Shown here one piece after another: positions 59,501 to 64,000 of a stretch of 64,000 nucleotides of DNA. The first letter of the stretch is position 1, and each line of letters opens with the position of its first letter. The notes beneath the pieces were generated by a model. It had not been told where the DNA came from and did no database searches. It saw only the letters and a program-made list of their open reading frames with translations. Position numbers and translations under genes: made by a program. Source of the stretch: Lentzea cavernae (lineage in GTDB: Bacteria > Actinomycetota > Actinomycetes > Mycobacteriales > Pseudonocardiaceae); the NCBI RefSeq assembly GCF_014653695.1, contig NZ_BNAR01000016.1, positions 62,001-126,000 of the forward strand, in the 5' to 3' direction.

Positions 59501-62500
59501 CGGGCGCGACATCGTCACGGGCGGGCTCGTCCGCAGGACCTTCACGTTCGACCACCGGCGGCACCCCGTCGAGATCGTGCTCGGCCGGGCTCACCTGCCC
59601 CATCGCCCGCGACGGCCTTCCGAGCACGTGGAGAGCGGCCGTCGCAGCATCAGCCACCGCCACTCGACGAGCGCCGAGCACCGCCTGTCCGAAGGCGGGA
59701 CGAGGGAGTGGGGCGGTGAGATCGCCGTCGGCGTGGGGGAGAGCCTGGCCGAGGCGATCGGCGTGACGCTCAGCGGTGGCGTCAGCTACCGGAGGTCCGC
59801 CGAGGACACCGGGGTGCACACCACGGAACTGCAGCGGGACCTCGACGAGCAGACGACCGGTGATCTCGACAGCCACGACATCGAGCTGCACTACCTCGTG
59901 TCGATGTCCGACGCCCGCAGGCCCAGCACGCCCAGGAGCTCCGGCTCGCCCGGCTTCTCCCGAGGGCACGCGGCGTTGCCGGCACCGATCACCGTGCCCG
60001 GCGCCGCGCGGCTCTCGGTCGCCCGCAAGGGCGAGATGAGCTCCGACACCGACGACGCGGGCACGGGAGGCAGCGTCGCCTCGCTGCGCGGTCCGTCGGG
60101 CCTGCGCCTCGAAGAGGTCCCGGGTCACGTGAGCGCGCGCTGGACGCTGACGCGGGAGACCCTGGAGGACGTCACGGGCCGCGTGGTGCACCGGCTGGCC
60201 GCCACCGGGCTGATCCCGGGCTCGCACGCAGCCAAGGTCACCGAGGACCTGCGTCAGCTGCTCACCGCGGACGCCCAGTCCCTGCTCGACGGCGGTGACG
60301 GCCTGCGCCTGCCCCTCCCCGGCGCCGCCGGGGACCTGTTCCTGCGCGGGAACGTCGAGGCCTCGAAGGGCCGGTACGTGAAGGCCGCGGCCTGGAAGGA
60401 GCTCGCCGGCCGGATCTCCGCCAGGGACTTCCACAGCTTCGAGAGCCTTCGCCGGCGCAGCAAGGGTTTCCACGTCTCGGTCGAGGGCGGTGCCGGTACC
60501 GCCTCGCTCTCCGGCGAGATCGGGCCATCGCGCACGAAGGAACGCCGGGGGTCCGTGTCGCAGTCCGTGGAGACGGAGCAGACGTGGAGCGGCCGCGGCG
60601 GACCGAGCTACCTCTACCAGTTCCCGGTGGAGATCGAGGTCCGCACCGGCGCCGGGTGGCACGACCTCGACGCCCCGATGAAGTGGGACGACGGGCCTGT
60701 CTCCGGGCGCCTCGAGATCGCCGTTCCGGCCCGGCCGGGCAAGGGCGTGGACGTCGTGCCGGAGGACGTCCTCCCGGAGACGGGCTGGACGCGAGGGGCG
60801 CCCCTGCCGCCGATGCGGCCGGGAACCCTGCCCGCCGAACACGTCGTGGACTCGGTCTCGCCGGTCCGCCACCTGGTCTCCACCGCCACCGAGATGCTCG
60901 TCCTCACCGCGGAGAAGGGACTCGGCAAGGAGGCCAAGGCACTGGTCCAGCGCCTGGTGTTCGGCGACGAACCGGCGAACCTCGGTGGCCGCGCGGAGGA
61001 CGAGGCCACGGCCGCCTCACGGGCCGCGCTCGAGACGTGGGGCAGCTGGAGCAGCCGGCAGGGCAGGCTCGCCGTCGCCGCCGGCCCCGCCGACGAACTG
61101 CCGCTGCGCAGCTACAACGACGGTGGCCCTCTCGGCACGGGCAGTCGTGACCTCACCGGCGACGTCCGGCTCACCACCACCTACGGCAACCCGCGGATCA
61201 TCGACCGCAACGACGCGCAGACGTTCGGCCGCACGCAGCACCGCAAGACCGTGCTGATGTCCGGTGAGAGCGCGCAGAACGCCGTCGCCGCGTCCTTCGA
61301 GGCGTCCGTGAAGGCGGGGGAGCGGTTCACCGGTGGCGGCGGGCTGTCGGCCGACTACTCCAGGGGACCGATGTCGAGCACCACCGACACCGTCGACCTC
61401 GAGACGAGCCACAGCCGGGTCGAACGCGGCTACCTCGTCGAGTTCGACGCGCACCACCACCTCGCCACGTCGGTCGGCCGGAGCCGCACCGGGCCGTTCG
61501 GAGGTCGCCACGAAGGGCACGTGAGCAGGCAGGAGCGCGACAAGTTCGTGCCGCGCGCGGTGAAGGTGTGGGTGACGGCGAGCGACCTGCCGCGCATCGG
61601 CGAGCTCACGAGCCACGACCTCGACCGCAACGTCCACCCCGACGACCGCGCCGCCTACCACGCCGTGCAGACCCCGGCACCCACGTCGAGTCCGGTCGTG
61701 AAGGGACACGGCCCCGTCGAACCCGCACGGCCGGAAGTCGTCACCGAGCTGAAGAACCGGCTCCGCGAGGAACTGCGCAAGTGGGAGAACGAGATCACCG
61801 ACAGGGAGGTCGCGGCCCAGTACTCCCAGCTGCACGACGCGCTGGTGCAGAGCTTCGGAACCCGTCTCGTCCTCGGCGGTTTCGGCACGATGCTCACCGA
61901 CATGCTCCACGGCGGCACCGAACTGCTGGGCGAGCGGCTGGGCGAGTCCGGCAAGCTCGAACAGCTGGTGGTCGTCAGCGCGAGACGCGTCGACGGACGG
62001 GTGCTCGGCGCGGACGACCACTTCCGCCACCAGTCGAAGGTCACCACGACCCGCCATCACGTCGCGGGCAAGAGGTCGAGCTTCAACTGGGGCGTCAAGG
62101 GGTCCGCCGTGCCCGATGTCGGGGCGCCGGAGGGCTGGGTGGGCTCGCAGCTCTCCGGGCTGCTCGACCCGAACGCGGCCGTGGAGGGCCGGCGGACCAG
62201 CGAAGCGCAGACGCGGAAGGTGCACGAGCAGGTCGTGACCTACACGTGGGCGGGCCGGGGCGTGCGCCACGAGTTCGGCATCGAGGTCCAGGTGCGCCTG
62301 CGCCCGTGGGCCCACTCCGGCCAGTACCGCCGCCACCTGCCCGGTCTGCGCCACACACCGGTGCAGGACACGCACACGCCGAACCCGTTCACGATTCCCG
62401 CGGCGATCCGGACCACGGTCGCCGTCCCTGCCGCGGCGGCGCCTCTGGCCACTGTGGACGGATCATTGCGGGAAACCCTCCCGGCAAGGGGAATCCCGCT

Positions 62501-64000
62501 CGAGTCGACGCTGCGTGCATGGCCCTTCCCCGCACCGAAACTGCACGCCGAACTGGTGCGGCTGGCCGACGGGCTCAGCGCCCGGCGCGGCGCCTCGCTG
62601 CTCGTCGGCACCCGCGCGGGCCAGCTGAGCAACTACTTCGCGGAAGCGTTGTCGGGCAACGGACACGTCGTCACCGTCGGCAGCCGGCAGGTGGACTCGG
62701 TGACGATCCGGATGGACCTCGGCCGCCGGGAGGTCGTCACCGAACTGCCCGGTGCCACGCTCACCAACTCGGCGTCGCGCACCGGGCACGCGGTCACCGA
62801 GGTCACCGGGGAAGCCGGTGCCGAGGCCGCGATCGCGGGAGGTCTCGCGGAGTCGCTGGTGCCGGGGCTCTCCGCGAACCTGTTCAACCTCAACGTGTTC
62901 GACGAGAACGAGGTCGGCTCGTCCACGTCCGCGGCGAAGCCCTCCAAGGTCTACCTCGTGCGGGCCGAGCTGAGCTCGACGATCACCGTGACCCCGCCCG
63001 GTGGCCCGGCGCGTCCCGCCGTGTCCACGGGCCCGGACGGCGAGGTCTGGTTGCGGGCCGACGAAGCCGGTCTGGAGGCACTGGGTCTGAAGCCGGTGGT
63101 GCCCAGCACCCCCGCGTCCTCTCCGGGAATCCCGGTGTCGCCGCGGATGCGGTCCGCGGTCCTGAGGCCCGCGCCGAGCACCGGCCTCACCACCGCGTAC
63201 CGGGACGTCTCCAGGGGAGCGGGGGAGATCGTCCTGTCCCCGCAGGCACAACGCGCGTGGGTGGACGAGCTCACCACCCTCGGGTCCGGCGCCCTGGAGC
63301 AACGGGACCTGCCGTCCGGCACGGGTGCCAGGCTGGCGGACATCGACGGCGCGTTGGCGGTGCTGAAGGACGCATCCGTGCGCACGCGAGTGCGCAGCCT
63401 GGTCAACGACGCCGTGCTCGTCACTTCGCTCGCACCGCTGTCGTACGAGCTTCGCGGCGGCGCGGCACCCCGCGTGTTCCGTCCTGTGTCGCCTCTGCGG
63501 TTGACCCAGTTGCTCGACGACGTCCGCGACCGGCTGCACCGGGGGGAGAACCCGTTCGACGGACCGCTGTTGCGAGGCCTGGACCACGATCCGGCGGCAC
63601 CGCTCGTCGTCAGGCTGGCGACGCTCGCGACCCTGAACCTCAGCGCGCGGGCAAGGACGACCCTGGCGAAGGACCCGCTCTTCACGGCGTTGCTCGCGGC
63701 ACCGCCGGTGCTGGGGGAGGCGTTGTTCGCCGCGGCGGGGCACGAGACGCAGCACCGCGACACCACGGCGGAGATCGCAGTGGTCAACACCGCCCTGCGT
63801 TCACGGGTGCCGACGATCGCCGCGCTCCTGCAGATCGGCCGTGCTGCGGTCCGTTCACGGGAGGACTTCGCCGCGCTGAACGAGCGCGCGTTCGCCCTTG
63901 TGACCGCTGGCCAACCAGACGCGGCGGCGTGGCGTGAGCTCACCGACCGCTGGTCGAGGACCGTGCAGGACCTGGCCCCGGATCGCTACCAGGCGGTGGT
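56568..64000 (+). CDS. Giant T7SS effector, 5' part: WXG100-like, zincin, beta-rich modules
   Basis: A GTG at 56568 opens a frame that runs off the window; 2,477 codons are visible. The first 310 residues match the giant at 11415: WXG100-like (LQKFFQVVLGMEWPE), hydrophobic helices (MLIAMAALALATVISLLYSL), Gly-rich DGGIQLGQIAAG, and WDGIIGAASRADGV. A zincin motif HEVFHFFGL is at 598. From residue 700 to about 2170 come several beta-rich, Ser/Gly-rich modules with alternating polar/apolar strands (GGEIAVGVGESL, FHVSVEGGAGTASLSGEI, GGGGLSADYSRG). The last 270 residues are paralogous to 1510-2160 in the left giant. At the position of that protein's catalytic Cys, Ala is found (DTTAEIAVVN). It is likely the third giant substrate of this T7SS, with a possible pore or binding role for the beta modules. 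Confidence 0.85.
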   Translation, partial: MSGADGTTHLPPALQKFFQVVLGMEWPEADEGGLRELRGAWSSAASAAEEFAESVGVDATVLAEALHGALGDQVAGYLRGDVVAGVGDLVSAMRELSHAAETAAADVQKAKIMLIAMAALALATVISLLYSLIFSFMIPAVEAAAQVGLRLVLRELAAKIASLSVRGVGVATAKLGVDAAKWGAFGGAFMGGLDGGIQLGQIAAGRRHGFDWESLKGSVIGGVIGGAVGGVAHGLSRGVVSGLSAEVRGRVSGSVRALGHFGYASAQVASAGLSNPLINVATGMRGNVWDGIIGAASRADGVRAGGGGVADLKVPDFKIPSITAFDGLPAYRDLLPDGGEVAESESKSEKDADEVLSAHSVADPARPSDAGEPVGDGELQTDRAEPAAAGDATSLSATDVSAKDADDADKSKQDNASESHAVPTALPAAPDVTSAPASTATGFASGREWADVRDAVTPTRHAAERFEAVRDPKIEHGQIEGRITQIRFDLRRATFTGEDGTVHTIREATAPISLRAKDPTAAAAYAARVQGLLDTHFNHRHRYSNGDQAHFSVSHTPDNGEHWSSNPHDAVPITLSSNGDARTDQLTWHVDRPEHAVHEVFHFFGLADTHADSQRPALLGRADEPGIMGAAAGLELGAHNLEALDGATSATHTGHPAPDVVTYPSPPEHELHGPVNAPATQVPRTAPDPAAVQLAVRAKIDLPLVFGKPEFGPVRAALGQMFTASGKDGKWVSEQYADRVLLVLADTLNGVRRIYDDAFDVRVQVVAIGPARDTRAGSADFGSTHTAESATRSAKEVERTPVDPSKMLDVPAGPVTVSGRVAGIGAKSSSGAAVRKAEGLRIDAHRETETVESVHEVVHRITVEPRGRRLSRRGRHTAPEIRDVPVTMTLAWPKRIDPALQSPRSVSSSYAEIEPGSSPADRQQAYARFERERRAIKQVVLAGIGDVFDRVKDGLRLDLADPETARLRSWLDSLGPEHGRDIVTGGLVRRTFTFDHRRHPVEIVLGRAHLPHRPRRPSEHVESGRRSISHRHSTSAEHRLSEGGTREWGGEIAVGVGESLAEAIGVTLSGGVSYRRSAEDTGVHTTELQRDLDEQTTGDLDSHDIELHYLVSMSDARRPSTPRSSGSPGFSRGHAALPAPITVPGAARLSVARKGEMSSDTDDAGTGGSVASLRGPSGLRLEEVPGHVSARWTLTRETLEDVTGRVVHRLAATGLIPGSHAAKVTEDLRQLLTADAQSLLDGGDGLRLPLPGAAGDLFLRGNVEASKGRYVKAAAWKELAGRISARDFHSFESLRRRSKGFHVSVEGGAGTASLSGEIGPSRTKERRGSVSQSVETEQTWSGRGGPSYLYQFPVEIEVRTGAGWHDLDAPMKWDDGPVSGRLEIAVPARPGKGVDVVPEDVLPETGWTRGAPLPPMRPGTLPAEHVVDSVSPVRHLVSTATEMLVLTAEKGLGKEAKALVQRLVFGDEPANLGGRAEDEATAASRAALETWGSWSSRQGRLAVAAGPADELPLRSYNDGGPLGTGSRDLTGDVRLTTTYGNPRIIDRNDAQTFGRTQHRKTVLMSGESAQNAVAASFEASVKAGERFTGGGGLSADYSRGPMSSTTDTVDLETSHSRVERGYLVEFDAHHHLATSVGRSRTGPFGGRHEGHVSRQERDKFVPRAVKVWVTASDLPRIGELTSHDLDRNVHPDDRAAYHAVQTPAPTSSPVVKGHGPVEPARPEVVTELKNRLREELRKWENEITDREVAAQYSQLHDALVQSFGTRLVLGGFGTMLTDMLHGGTELLGERLGESGKLEQLVVVSARRVDGRVLGADDHFRHQSKVTTTRHHVAGKRSSFNWGVKGSAVPDVGAPEGWVGSQLSGLLDPNAAVEGRRTSEAQTRKVHEQVVTYTWAGRGVRHEFGIEVQVRLRPWAHSGQYRRHLPGLRHTPVQDTHTPNPFTIPAAIRTTVAVPAAAAPLATVDGSLRETLPARGIPLESTLRAWPFPAPKLHAELVRLADGLSARRGASLLVGTRAGQLSNYFAEALSGNGHVVTVGSRQVDSVTIRMDLGRREVVTELPGATLTNSASRTGHAVTEVTGEAGAEAAIAGGLAESLVPGLSANLFNLNVFDENEVGSSTSAAKPSKVYLVRAELSSTITVTPPGGPARPAVSTGPDGEVWLRADEAGLEALGLKPVVPSTPASSPGIPVSPRMRSAVLRPAPSTGLTTAYRDVSRGAGEIVLSPQAQRAWVDELTTLGSGALEQRDLPSGTGARLADIDGALAVLKDASVRTRVRSLVNDAVLVTSLAPLSYELRGGAAPRVFRPVSPLRLTQLLDDVRDRLHRGENPFDGPLLRGLDHDPAAPLVVRLATLATLNLSARARTTLAKDPLFTALLAAPPVLGEALFAAAGHETQHRDTTAEIAVVNTALRSRVPTIAALLQIGRAAVRSREDFAALNERAFALVTAGQPDAAAWRELTDRWSRTVQDLAPDRYQAV

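Noticed and set aside
57375..60872. Minus-strand open frame of about 1,165 codons
   Set aside because: Shadow of the right giant gene; composition is Arg/Gly-rich without motifs, and the plus frame continues a homologous N-terminus.
1..64000. CRISPR arrays, tRNA or rRNA genes, insertion sequences
   Set aside because: No regularly spaced identical short repeats, no cloverleaf and no transposase seen; the repeats present are inside proteins.

Overview
The base composition is strongly GC-rich, with G or C at almost every third codon position. Together with an ESX-type type VII secretion system (T7SS), GTG/TTG starts and ATGA/GTGA gene overlaps, this points to a filamentous actinomycete. Pseudonocardiaceae (Lentzea, Saccharothrix or Amycolatopsis-like) is my best guess; that placement is inference. 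No rRNA, tRNA, CRISPR array, insertion sequence or phage gene was recognised.

Layout. (1) 3-9833: the 3' part of a giant gene. It encodes a predicted C39/papain-like cysteine peptidase followed by two nearly full-length copies of one 3.4-kb module. Each module has seven WRP-type helical repeats ending in a helix-turn-helix-like segment, then a basic bipartite stretch, then a SET-like methyltransferase domain. (2) 9785-11038, minus: a flavin monooxygenase, convergent with the giant gene. (3) 11344-29055: a short leader ORF, a 5,378-residue giant protein and two small accessory genes, all overlapping by ATGA. The giant has a CpnT-like WXG100 N-terminus, an HExxH zincin, two amidoligase-like domains, and four long repeats each with a caspase-like His/Cys pair. 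(4) 29226-33250: a membrane flavin reductase, a response regulator without its phospho-acceptor Asp, a small membrane protein, an ADP-ribosyltransferase (ART)-like protein and a second T7SS-associated protein. (5) 33251-36184, minus: a large LuxR-type ATPase regulator and a broken cold-shock gene. (6) 36373-49526: the secretion machine, with an EccA-like AAA+ ATPase fused to a beta-helix, an ART-like protein, mycosin MycP, EccC (minus strand), EccD and EccB. No EccE was seen. (7) 49677-56537: secreted substrates of the WXG100/PPE-like type plus a YbaB/EspL-like protein. (8) 56568 to the end: another giant gene, cut by the window edge. It shares its N-terminus with the giant in (3), and its last visible part is a paralogue of the start of the giant in (1).

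Reading as a whole: this is one T7SS island that carries both the export apparatus and three giant multidomain substrates with their accessory proteins. The N-terminal WXG100-like domains of two of the giants are the expected T7SS targeting element. The enzymatic parts (SET-like, amidoligase-like, caspase-like, C39-like, zincin) suggest modular effectors aimed at other cells. The most novel candidate is the left giant: a repeat array plus nuclear-localisation-like stretch plus SET-like domain, present twice, which would fit an effector acting on eukaryotic chromatin. That role is a hypothesis from sequence alone.
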